Source of the DNA: Priestia megaterium
GTDB taxonomy: Bacteria > Bacillota > Bacilli > Bacillales > Bacillaceae_H
Reading direction: 5' to 3'
Length of the DNA stretch: 64,000 nt
Assembly: GCF_009497655.1 (NCBI RefSeq)
Contig: NZ_CP023317.1
Span: 1,517,501-1,581,500, forward strand
In this document: positions 25,307 through 33,748 of the stretch, piece after piece
How the letters are laid out: the number at the start of each line of letters is the position of its first letter
Position numbering within the stretch: position 1 is the first letter of the stretch
Made by a program: the position numbers and the translations under genes
The notes under the pieces: model-generated
What the model was told of the DNA's origin: nothing
Seen by the model: the letters and a program-made list of their open reading frames with translations, nothing else
Database searches by the model: none

Positions 25307-26188
25307 ATGAAACATTCAAAAAAAATTTCTTTTATTATGCTAACAATCGTCGTCATGCTGCTTGTCTCTGCATGCGGAAATAGCAATACGGCAAGCGGCA
25401 CGACGACTAAAAAAGAAATTACAATTGGGTACATACCATGGGACGAAGCCGTAGCCGTTACGTTTTTATGGAAGGAATTATTAGAGGAAAAAGGCTATAA
25501 AGTTAAAGCAGTTCAAAGTGACGTAGCCCCGCTTTTCTCAGGAGTTGCTCAAGGAAATATTGATTTATTTTTGGATGTATGGATGCCTACTACCCATAGT
25601 TCTTACATGAAAAGATTCGGAAAACAAGTAGACGTTCTCGGCACTTGGTACGATCAAGCAGACAGCGGATTAGCCGTTCCCGACTATGTAGACGCGCAGT
25701 CGATAGGTGATTTAAAAAATAAGAAAGGGGAGTTTAACGGAAAGATTATTAGCATTGAACCGGGATCTGGAATCAATGGTCTTACGAAAGACCATGCCAT
25801 GCCCAGCTATGGGTTAACAGACTGGAATTTAGTAGAGAGCAGTACAGCTGCGATGCTATCGGAATTGGATAAAGCCATTGCTAATAAAGAACCTATTGTT
25901 GTTACGTTATGGCGCCCGCACTGGGCTTTTGAAAAGTATAATCTCAGATACTTAAAAGATCCCAAAAATACGATGAATCCAACTGGACCTGAGAAAATAC
26001 AGTCAATCAGTAAAAAAGCTTTTAAGGAAGATTATCCAGAAGCAGCAAAGTGGCTTAAAGATTTTTCGATTAGCGCTGATCAATTGGCATCATTAGAATC
26101 AGAAATTAACAGTGCAAAAGACGAAACAAAAGGCGTGAAAAACTGGATTTCTAAAAATAAGAAAGTGACGGAAAGCTGGGTAAAGTAA
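25307..26188 (+). CDS. opuAC: Glycine betaine-binding lipoprotein (OpuAC-like)
   Basis: 293-residue extracellular binding protein anchored by the lipobox LVSAC. The mature protein begins its domain with KKEITIGYIPWDEAVAVTFLW; Trp residues in PWDE, DVWMPTTHSSY and TLWRPHWAFEKYN can form the aromatic box that holds the trimethylammonium group. Length equals B. subtilis OpuAC. It is 21 bases after the permease gene and followed by a terminator, completing a three-subunit importer. Confidence 0.9.
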   Translation: MKHSKKISFIMLTIVVMLLVSACGNSNTASGTTTKKEITIGYIPWDEAVAVTFLWKELLEEKGYKVKAVQSDVAPLFSGVAQGNIDLFLDVWMPTTHSSYMKRFGKQVDVLGTWYDQADSGLAVPDYVDAQSIGDLKNKKGEFNGKIISIEPGSGINGLTKDHAMPSYGLTDWNLVESSTAAMLSELDKAIANKEPIVVTLWRPHWAFEKYNLRYLKDPKNTMNPTGPEKIQSISKKAFKEDYPEAAKWLKDFSISADQLASLESEINSAKDETKGVKNWISKNKKVTESWVK

Positions 26189-26194
26189 TAAAAA

Positions 26195-26240
26195 GGCTGT
26201 CTCTTAGGCAAGTTATTGACTAAGAGGCATTTTTTTGTGG
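26195..26240 (+). terminator. Terminator at the end of the betaine cluster
   Basis: CTCTTAG and CTAAGAG arms around a 12-base loop, followed by GCATTTTTTT. Confidence 0.75.
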
Positions 26241-26317
26241 TGATATACCTATTTTTGTATAAAGCTTATCTCTTTTATGGAAATGGGCATCCTACATTAA
26301 AAGGATGGTGAAAGGCA

Positions 26318-27370
26318 GTGGCAATCGATAGAATCTGTACAATCGGACCTGTTAGTAATAAGAAAGATGTACTAGAGAGACTGTTGGAAAAAGGAATGAC
26401 AATTGCTCGGCTGAATTTATCTCATGGGTCGCATGAAAGTCATAAAACAATTATAGATACGTTAAGATCTTTAAATTCCTCTATTCAAATTTTAGGAGAT
26501 TTACAAGGTCCTAAAATTAGACTTGGAGTGATAAAGTCAAAAGAAATAGTGTTAAAAGAAGGCGCATCTTTTATTTTATATACAGAGCAGATGTCAGGAA
26601 ATGAAAAAGGAGCCAGCGTTGACTATAAGGGTATCGTGAAGGATGTTCAAACAGGAAGCAAAATCTTAATCAATGACGGTCAAGTAGAACTGGCTGTTGA
26701 AGGAGTAGAAGAAGATACACTTGTCACAAAGGTAAAAAAGGGCGGATCTATTTCGTCTCATAAAGGCGTGAATTTGCCAGGTGCTCGCGTCGGTTTGCCG
26801 GCCATTACTGAAAAAGACAAAAAAGACATCGTATTCTTATTGAAAGAAAAAGTAGATTTTCTTGCTTGTTCGTTCGTAAGAACCCCTGAACATTTAAAAG
26901 ACATTAAAGATTTTATCCATTTAAAACATCTAAATGCACCAAAGCTGATTGCGAAAGTGGAAACAATGGAAGCTATAGAAAATTTCAAGCAAATATGTGA
27001 AGAAGGCGATGGAATTATGATTGCACGAGGAGATTTAGGGGTAGAGCTACCGTATGAATGGATTCCTTTGCTCCAAAAAATATTAATTCATGAATGCAGC
27101 TTGCACGATAAATATGTGATCACCGCGACACAAATGCTTCAATCAATGGTGAGCAGCGCAATTCCTACAAGAGCCGAGGTGACGGATGTGTTTCAGGCAG
27201 TACTGGACGGCACGAATGCAGTGATGCTTTCTGCTGAAACAGCAGCTGGGAAATATCCGATTGAAAGCATGGAAACACTTTATAAAGTATCACATCTTGC
27301 TGAAACGATTCAAAATAAAAGAGTTGCGAGCTCCGCAGAGATTTTGGCAATGTTAAAGAGCTCGAGATAA
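26318..27370 (+). CDS. Short pyruvate kinase paralogue lacking the C-terminal domain
   Basis: 350-residue protein covering only the catalytic barrel and B domain of pyruvate kinase. Present: ICTIGPVS, ARLNLSHGSHE, GDLQGPKIRLG, the catalytic Lys in LIAKVETMEAIENF, the metal/phosphate region IMIARGDLGVELPYEWIP, ATQMLQSM and PTRAEVTDVFQAVLDGTNAVMLSAETAAGKYP. Bacillus housekeeping Pyk is about 585 residues, with a C-domain and a PEP-utiliser-like extension; both are absent, although the frame ends cleanly with its own stop. GTG start with AAGGATGG 7 bases upstream. It may be an active unregulated enzyme or a specialised paralogue. Confidence 0.82.
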   Translation: MAIDRICTIGPVSNKKDVLERLLEKGMTIARLNLSHGSHESHKTIIDTLRSLNSSIQILGDLQGPKIRLGVIKSKEIVLKEGASFILYTEQMSGNEKGASVDYKGIVKDVQTGSKILINDGQVELAVEGVEEDTLVTKVKKGGSISSHKGVNLPGARVGLPAITEKDKKDIVFLLKEKVDFLACSFVRTPEHLKDIKDFIHLKHLNAPKLIAKVETMEAIENFKQICEEGDGIMIARGDLGVELPYEWIPLLQKILIHECSLHDKYVITATQMLQSMVSSAIPTRAEVTDVFQAVLDGTNAVMLSAETAAGKYPIESMETLYKVSHLAETIQNKRVASSAEILAMLKSSR

Positions 27371-27862
27371 AAAGTACAGCAAGTAGATATGTAAGTTTAA
27401 AAAATATATTTAAATTAAAAAAAGTGGCAATGTTTTCTACTATCCAAGTACAATTCAATTAATGAATGCTTTGCATTTTGCATATAAGTATTTATACCTA
27501 TGTTGTCATAATTTATGTGATTCCCCAAAGCATAAATTACTTTTCATTACCTTATTGTGTACAAATATATTATGAGATAAGCCCATGCCTGTACAGGCAT
27601 GGGCTTATCTTTATATGGCGTTTTAAAACGTCAATTTCTAATTGGGGAATTAATCTTCACCTCTTGCACAATAAATATTCTTCTGTACAAAAATAGAGTG
27701 TATAATAGGAATGTTGACTTGATAGGAAAAAGAGAGAAGCCTTATCAAGCAAAGGAAGATGGAGTGGAGAGTGTGTACTGAAAGTGAAATTGTCCAGCGG
27801 CAAAAATAAACATGTTTTTCGAATGCTTCTAGAAGAATATCTAGAATGAAAGTAGGAACATT
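27371..27862. other. 492-base gene-free gap with one perfect palindrome
   Basis: Between the short pyruvate kinase and the hybrid kinase gene. Apart from the palindrome at 27575-27610 no gene is supported: the short open frames on both strands lack ribosome binding sites. The right part (about 27620-27862) should hold the promoter of the kinase operon; GTGTATAATAGG near 27697-27708 contains a good -10 (TATAAT). Confidence 0.5.
27575..27610. terminator. 36-base perfect palindrome, probable bidirectional terminator
   Basis: Two 18-base arms meet without any spacer at the central GTAC (27591-27594). As RNA it would form a GC-rich stem (GCCCATGCCT/AGGCATGGGC) with a GUAC loop, followed by a T-rich stretch. 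It lies 205 bases after the pyruvate kinase stop, unusually far for its terminator. Confidence 0.55.
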
Positions 27863-30616
27863 ATGGAAAAGAAAATGAGGTTTGGCATCAAATCCAAAAT
27901 TATTATTGGATATTTAATTGTTATTGTCTGTTTATTTATTGCATTTATTGTTTTAAACAGTCAAATTTCATCTTTGCAAAAAGAGCGAAATTTTATCATT
28001 GATCATGATATTGAAGTCCATGATCTGACCAATCGAATTGAAAAGCACCTGCTTGATATGGAAACCGGACAAAGAGGCTATATTATTACAGGAGAAGCGA
28101 GTTACTTAGAACCTTATAACAGTGCAGCAACAAGTTGGGAAAAAGATTATAATGCGCTGTATCAGCTTCTAAATAATAATCCAAATCAGCAGGAGAAACT
28201 GGAGAAGATTAAAGGAAGTATTCAAGACTGGATTGAAGCTGCTGGTGAACCGACCATTGCATTAAAAAAAGAAAATAATACAAAAGAGCTTCAGCAATTT
28301 TTTGAGAAAGATCCTGGGCGCCAGTATATGGACGATATACGCAGCCAGTTTACTTCTTTTAGAAATGTAGAGAAAAAATCGACTGAAACAAGAGCAACAG
28401 AGTTAGACGAGAAAAATCAAAAAATTAAAATTGGACTTTACGGTTTGCTGTTATTCGTTACGCTTATTTCACTTGCTATCGCTATTGTGTTGTCTAATTC
28501 TATTGTGAATACGATTAAAGAAGTTACGCAAACGATCAAACGAATTACGGCTTCAAAAGGCGAGCTAAAAGGAAGAATTAAAGTTCGATCTAATGATGAA
28601 ATTAAAGATTTAGGGCTAGCCACGAACGCGTTGTTAGAAAATATTGAAGAGCGAAACTGGCTTCAAACGAACATTGCTCATGCTGTAACGATGTACCAAG
28701 GCATAGCATCTGTAGACAAGCTTGCGGAAAAATTTCTCTTTACGGTTTCAGAAATGACACAAGCTTCTTTCGGAGCATTTTATGTTCGAGAGGAAAATGA
28801 TAAAGGAAACTTATTCGTCAAACAAGCTGCTTTTGCAGATAGAAAAGGCGACGCGGGAAGAGAGAGCTTTTTGATAGGCGAAGGGCTCATTGGACAAGCT
28901 GCTTTAGAGAAAAGAACCTTTGTCATAAACGATGTACCTGACACGTACCAGCTCATTACTTCAGGATTAGGAGACGTAAAACCTAAGAGTATTTTTATTG
29001 TACCCGTCTTGTTTGAAGATGAAGTAATTGCTGTTATCGAGCTTGCATCGCTGCACGAGTTTACAGTTTTAGAGCAAGAACTTATTAGTCAAGTGATTGA
29101 AACGTTTGGTCTCACTATCAATGGCGTAATTAGACGTATGGAAATTGCTCGTCTATTAAAAGAATCTCAGGCGATGACAGAAGAGCTCCAAGCTCAGTCT
29201 GAAGAACTTCAAACACAATCAGAAGAACTGCAAATGCAGTCTGAAGAGCTGCGTATGATTAATGAACAGCTAGAAGAAAGAACAAAAGACGCAGAAGAAA
29301 AATCGTTTGAATTAGAGGCTGCAAAAGAAGATTTAGAAGAAAAAGCGCATCAGCTGGAGTTGAATTCTCAATATAAATCTGAATTTCTTGCTAATATGTC
29401 GCATGAGCTTCGAACACCACTTAACAGCATTCTTATTCTGTCTGAAATGCTTGAGGAAAACGCAGCTAAAACGCTATCTGAAGATGAAGAAGAATACGCT
29501 CGTATTATTCATTCTTCAGGAAAAGACTTGCTCGCGTTAATCAACGATATCTTGGATTTATCAAAAGTAGAGTCTGGAAAACTAGATATTTTACTAGCTG
29601 AGATGAATATGAGTGAGCTTCCAGATCAAATCGAACGTAATTTCAGCCACGTTGCTGAACAGAAAAACGTACAATTGAAAATTAATAAAGCACAAGATGT
29701 ACCGGACATCATTCACACAGATGAAAAGAGATTCCAGCAAATTGTGAAAAATCTTTTATCAAATGCATTTAAATTTACAGAATCGGGATCTGTCACAGTA
29801 TCCATTCAACGAGTAGCTGACCATCGTCTTACAACAGCTATGCGTACAGTTGATACGGATTGCTGGCTAGAAATAGCTGTAGCTGATACAGGGATTGGTA
29901 TACCAAAAGAAAAGCATCAGCTTATCTTTGAAGCGTTTCAGCAGGCAGATGGAGCTACGGTCCGCAAGTACGGAGGAACGGGACTTGGCTTATCTATTTG
30001 CAGTGAGTTTGCAAAATTATTGGGCGGCTGGATTTCTCTAAGCAGTGAAGTAGGAAAAGGAAGTACGTTTACGCTATACCTTCCTAGCCTCTCTAATGGT
30101 CTTATTGACTATGAAAAAGTGAATTTTGCATATGAAGAAGTAGCGGTATCTGTAGAAGAAGCTGAACCTGAAGCAGAAATAACTGAAATTGATCATCCTG
30201 TACAACCAGTTGAATCTTCACTGCAAGATGGTGAAAATGTGTTTCAAGATAAGCGAGTGCTCATCGTAGATGATGACCAGCGCAACATCTTTGCCTTAAA
30301 AACTGCGCTAGCTAAACAAGGTATGACCATTATGACAGCTCATAACGGAATAGAGTGTCTTGAAATGATGGAAAATAGTGAACCATTTGATCTCATTTTA
30401 ATGGATATTATGATGCCGCAAATGGATGGATATGAAGCCATGCAGAAAATTAGAGGAGAGCTAAAGCTCGTTGATTTGCCTATTATTGCATTAACCGCTA
30501 AAGCGATGAAAAACGATCGTGAAAAATGCTTGGAAGCTGGAGCTTCAGATTATATCAGTAAACCTTTAGATTTAAATCAGCTGTTCTCCGTTATGCGTGT
30601 ATGGCTAGTAAATTAA
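27863..30616 (+). CDS. rsbK: Hybrid sensor histidine kinase, RsbK-like
   Basis: 917-residue membrane kinase. Order: membrane helix (about 10-28), extracytoplasmic CHASE3 domain (about 40-180, with METGQRGYIITGEASYLEPY), second helix (about 192-212), HAMP (about 213-265), GAF (about 280-425), long Gln/Glu-rich coiled coil (about 430-505), HisKA with His514 in SHELRTPLNS, HATPase with NLLSNAFKFT and GTGLGLSI, and a C-terminal receiver with Asp848 in LMDIMMPQMDG. This architecture and the following CheR and REC-PP2C genes match the B. cereus RsbK-RsbM-RsbY pathway that activates SigB. GAAAGTAGG lies before the ATG. Confidence 0.85.
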   Translation: MEKKMRFGIKSKIIIGYLIVIVCLFIAFIVLNSQISSLQKERNFIIDHDIEVHDLTNRIEKHLLDMETGQRGYIITGEASYLEPYNSAATSWEKDYNALYQLLNNNPNQQEKLEKIKGSIQDWIEAAGEPTIALKKENNTKELQQFFEKDPGRQYMDDIRSQFTSFRNVEKKSTETRATELDEKNQKIKIGLYGLLLFVTLISLAIAIVLSNSIVNTIKEVTQTIKRITASKGELKGRIKVRSNDEIKDLGLATNALLENIEERNWLQTNIAHAVTMYQGIASVDKLAEKFLFTVSEMTQASFGAFYVREENDKGNLFVKQAAFADRKGDAGRESFLIGEGLIGQAALEKRTFVINDVPDTYQLITSGLGDVKPKSIFIVPVLFEDEVIAVIELASLHEFTVLEQELISQVIETFGLTINGVIRRMEIARLLKESQAMTEELQAQSEELQTQSEELQMQSEELRMINEQLEERTKDAEEKSFELEAAKEDLEEKAHQLELNSQYKSEFLANMSHELRTPLNSILILSEMLEENAAKTLSEDEEEYARIIHSSGKDLLALINDILDLSKVESGKLDILLAEMNMSELPDQIERNFSHVAEQKNVQLKINKAQDVPDIIHTDEKRFQQIVKNLLSNAFKFTESGSVTVSIQRVADHRLTTAMRTVDTDCWLEIAVADTGIGIPKEKHQLIFEAFQQADGATVRKYGGTGLGLSICSEFAKLLGGWISLSSEVGKGSTFTLYLPSLSNGLIDYEKVNFAYEEVAVSVEEAEPEAEITEIDHPVQPVESSLQDGENVFQDKRVLIVDDDQRNIFALKTALAKQGMTIMTAHNGIECLEMMENSEPFDLILMDIMMPQMDGYEAMQKIRGELKLVDLPIIALTAKAMKNDREKCLEAGASDYISKPLDLNQLFSVMRVWLVN

Positions 30617-30634
30617 GCGGGGTATGAAACATAA

Positions 30635-31489
30635 ATGGATATGAAGCACCTAGATTTAAGTGAAGACTTAGTTATGAATAAAAAAACAGATTTAGAGATC
30701 GATTTACTGCTGACGGCTATTTATCGATTAACGGGATTCGATTTCAGACAGTACGCTAAATCTTCTATTTGTCGCCGAGTCTATAATCGAATGAAAATTG
30801 AACGTATTCCAACCGTGTCTCGATTGTTAGAAAAAGCGATTCACGAAGAAGAATTTATGAATCAGCTTTTAAATGATTTTTCAATAAATGTAACAGAGAT
30901 GTTTCGCGATCCAAGCTTTTTTAAAGCATTTCGCACAAAAGTGATTCCGGTATTAAAGGATTATCCGGAAATTCGCATTTGGCACGCTGGCTGTGCAACG
31001 GGCGAAGAGGTATTTTCTATGGCGATTCTTTTAGAAGAAGAAGGGTTAATGGATAAAACGGTCATTTACGCAACCGATATGAACGAAGATGTATTAGAAA
31101 AAGCAAAACAAGGCGCCTTTTCTTTACGTAAAATGAAGTCATATACAAAAAATTATATTCAAGCCGGGGGAAAGAATGCCTTCTCGGAATATTATCAAAC
31201 GGATCATCACTATGCATATTTTCATCCGTCGCTGTTAAAAAATATTATCTTTGCTCAGCATAATTTAGTCACGGATCAGTCATTTAATGAATTTCACGTC
31301 ATCATTTGCCGAAACGTCCTTATTTATTTTACAGCTCAGCTGCAAAATCAAGTGTATAATTTATTTTCAGAAAGCCTGTGTGTAAAAGGGTTTCTTGGGC
31401 TTGGCGATAAAGAAACGCTTCGCTTTGCTGAGGGAGCAGCTTCTTATATTGAGTTTGCAGGGAACGAGCGCATCTATCAAAAGCAATAA
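30635..31489 (+). CDS. rsbM: CheR-type methyltransferase, RsbM-like
   Basis: 284-residue SAM-dependent protein glutamate methyltransferase. It has the N-terminal CheR helical domain (about 20-80), SAM-binding motif IWHAGCATGEEVFSMAILL, acidic loop YATDMNEDVLEKAK, and the motif VIICRNVLIYF. It lies 18 bases after the hybrid kinase gene, hence one operon. There are no chemotaxis genes and no CheB here. In B. cereus RsbM methylates RsbK and damps SigB activation; the same role is inferred. Confidence 0.82.
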   Translation: MDMKHLDLSEDLVMNKKTDLEIDLLLTAIYRLTGFDFRQYAKSSICRRVYNRMKIERIPTVSRLLEKAIHEEEFMNQLLNDFSINVTEMFRDPSFFKAFRTKVIPVLKDYPEIRIWHAGCATGEEVFSMAILLEEEGLMDKTVIYATDMNEDVLEKAKQGAFSLRKMKSYTKNYIQAGGKNAFSEYYQTDHHYAYFHPSLLKNIIFAQHNLVTDQSFNEFHVIICRNVLIYFTAQLQNQVYNLFSESLCVKGFLGLGDKETLRFAEGAASYIEFAGNERIYQKQ

Positions 31490-31517
31490 AAAAAGACCTC
31501 ATTGTGAGGTCTTTTTT
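31489..31517. terminator. Bidirectional terminator between rsbM-like and rsbY-like genes
   Basis: 13-base arms (31489-31501 and 31505-31517) with a TTG loop, A-run and T-run at the flanks. It serves two convergent genes. Confidence 0.88.
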
Positions 31518-31518
31518 A

Positions 31519-32658
31519 TTATGCTTGTGCTTGAATCATAAGCACGCACATGTCATCAGGCTGATTTAACTTTTGTTCTTCTGAGAAAATTTCATTCATA
31601 AATGCCTGCGGATTTGTCCATTTTTGTTCAGTAAGTTGTTGAAGACGAAGAGCAGATTCATTTTCGCAAGGGCCCATCGATTCAAGAGCTCCGTCTGTAA
31701 ATAGCAAAATTTGCACATCGTTCTCAAAGCTGACAACAGATTTCTGAACGTCCATTTCTTCAAAAAACCCTACAGGGCAGCTTCCTCGTTGAAGAGGAAC
31801 GAGCGTATGTTCATCCACTAACATATAACCTTCTGGGTGCCCGGCATTCACATATTCTACTGTCTTAGCTTCCGTATCAATCACTAAATAAATAGCAGTG
31901 AAATAGTAAGGAATTTCATCTTTTTCGCTGTGCAATAATTCCATGTAGCGATTCAACTCTGTAATAACCTGCTCAGGGTCTATGAGGGACTTGATAGCTT
32001 CTCTGAGCACAGACGAAATAAACATACAAACAAGCGAGGCAGAGATGCCGTGCCCCATCATATCAAAAAGAATAATACCGTACCGGTGCTCGTCAATTTT
32101 GTGCCAATAGTACATATCACCCGCTAATTTAAAAGAAGGATAATATGAAACTTCCATTTGAATATCTTTCTCTCGTAAAGGGGGGCTGAGTAAGTTTTGC
32201 TGTACGTGCGTAGCTAAATCTAACTCAGTTTGAATTTTCTTTTCATGTTCCGTGTGCCAGTCAATTTCTGCTTTAAGGCGTAAGGCTACCCGCATACGAG
32301 CCAGCAGTTCCACTTTATTAATCGGCTTTGTGACGTAATCTGTTCCGCCAGCGTCTAGAGCTTCTACTAATTTGCTGCTGTCTTCTAGGGCTGTGACAAA
32401 GATAATTGGAATATGTTTTAAGCGTTCTACCTGTTGAATTCGCCTGCAGGCTTCGATTCCATCAATTTCGGGCATCATAATATCAAGTAAAATCAAATCG
32501 ACCGAATTCGTTTTTGAGTTCTCATCGTCCAGGTTAAGATAGTCAAAAAGCGCATGGGCAGACGTAAGAGACACACAGTTATCGTAGCCAGCGCCTTTTA
32601 GAATTTTTTCAATCACAAATAGATTGACTTGATTGTCATCTACGAGAAGAATGGTCAT
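31519..32658 (-). CDS. rsbY: Response regulator with PP2C phosphatase output, RsbY-like
   Basis: 379-residue protein. The N-terminal receiver has Asp8/Asp9, phospho-acceptor Asp59 in LILLDIMMPEIDG and the FVTALED and TKPINK switch residues. A linker helix leads to a PP2C/SpoIIE-type phosphatase domain (about 165-379) with metal-binding Asps in LAGDMYYWHKI and ILFDMMGHGISASLV. It is convergent with the kinase/methyltransferase operon. Expected role: when phosphorylated by the hybrid kinase it dephosphorylates RsbV to free SigB. The rsbV-rsbW-sigB genes are not in the window. AAGGGGAAAT ribosome site. Confidence 0.85.
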   Translation of the reverse strand: MTILLVDDNQVNLFVIEKILKGAGYDNCVSLTSAHALFDYLNLDDENSKTNSVDLILLDIMMPEIDGIEACRRIQQVERLKHIPIIFVTALEDSSKLVEALDAGGTDYVTKPINKVELLARMRVALRLKAEIDWHTEHEKKIQTELDLATHVQQNLLSPPLREKDIQMEVSYYPSFKLAGDMYYWHKIDEHRYGIILFDMMGHGISASLVCMFISSVLREAIKSLIDPEQVITELNRYMELLHSEKDEIPYYFTAIYLVIDTEAKTVEYVNAGHPEGYMLVDEHTLVPLQRGSCPVGFFEEMDVQKSVVSFENDVQILLFTDGALESMGPCENESALRLQQLTEQKWTNPQAFMNEIFSEEQKLNQPDDMCVLMIQAQA

Positions 32659-32808
32659 GCTTTATTTCCCCTTATTATGTTTGAAGACTATTGATTGAGT
32701 ATGTAGTTTTCAAGCATTTTTTATACTTTTTCTGTTTTTCTATTTATCTATTATACAGAAAACACAGCGTTTAGGGTATTTTTTAAGATTATTCTTTTCT
32801 ATTAAAAA

Positions 32809-32846
32809 AGTCACTTGTCCCCAGAAAAGGAGACAAGTGACTTTTT
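32809..32846. terminator. Hairpin terminator of the LysE gene
   Basis: GTCACTTGTC (32810-32819) pairs with GACAAGTGAC (32832-32841). The A/T-run flanks allow termination from the minus strand and possibly the plus strand. Confidence 0.82.
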
Positions 32847-33459
32847 ATAGCAACTTGTATAACGCAAATATCCCGAAAGTCAGTACCACCGCTCCCGAAA
32901 TACGATTTACCCAGATCAAGCTGTTATTCGTAAACTTCGACCGGGCAAGACTAATAGCAAAACTGAGCGAAAGCCACCAGCAGGCCGATCCTAAAAATAC
33001 GCCTGCAACCATTGTCAGCGCAGAAGCAACATCAAATGCTGATTTACTAATGCCTACACCAGAAAACACGCCAATAAAAAATAAGATCGTCATTGGATTC
33101 GTAACCGTTAAAAAGAGAACGGATGTATACGAACGAAGCAACCCTTCTCCTTTAGCAGCAGCAGCGTGCTCTGCAGGCTGAGAACGAAAAGTTTGTACAC
33201 CTAAATAGCATAAAAATAATCCCCCAATCAGCTGAAGCCAAATCTTTTGGGTTAATAAAAAGGTTGTAATGAACGTTAGGCCAAACGCAGCGATGCATCC
33301 ATAAAGAGCATCTGCTGTAGCTGCTCCCAGCCCGGATACAAACCCGTGTAATCGCCCTTTAGATAACGTGCGATTGATGCATAAAATACCAATGGGACCG
33401 ACGGGAGCAGCAACGGAAAAACCGATCACTAACCCCTTTAGAAAATAAAATAAGTTCAT
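32845..33459 (-). CDS. LysE family amino acid exporter
   Basis: 204-residue membrane protein with six hydrophobic segments. Family signature GFSVAAPVGPIGILCINRTL at the N-terminus and VTNPMTILFFIGVFSG in the middle (the conserved NP motif of LysE/RhtB carriers). The start has GGAG about 8 bases upstream. Expected to export an amino acid or derivative. A second, distinct LysE protein is encoded at 53.4 kb. Confidence 0.85.
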   Translation of the reverse strand: MNLFYFLKGLVIGFSVAAPVGPIGILCINRTLSKGRLHGFVSGLGAATADALYGCIAAFGLTFITTFLLTQKIWLQLIGGLFLCYLGVQTFRSQPAEHAAAAKGEGLLRSYTSVLFLTVTNPMTILFFIGVFSGVGISKSAFDVASALTMVAGVFLGSACWWLSLSFAISLARSKFTNNSLIWVNRISGAVVLTFGIFALYKLL

Positions 33460-33748
33460 CTTTTACGTTGCTCCTATGAAGTTTTTCTTTAGTATAGTAC
33501 AAAAGCAATTATGAATGAAGCTAATTTTGAGAAAGGTGTTAACGCATGTTTTTAGTCTGTTCGGGTACATCATAATGGTGTGATAGAAAACATTATTAGT
33601 GATTTTATTTTAATCATTAAAAAGTTCAAAGACTAAATTATTTTACACAGAAAATTAAATGTAGTAAAATAATTCACTGTTACATATATAGAAAGATCTA
33701 CCACTATAAAGTAGTCATTCGTAATGAGATGAAGAGAGGTTAGTCATC

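Noticed and set aside
27466-27781. Overlapping short open frames in the gap before the hybrid kinase
   Set aside because: No ribosome binding sites, composition unlike coding DNA, and they cross the perfect palindrome.
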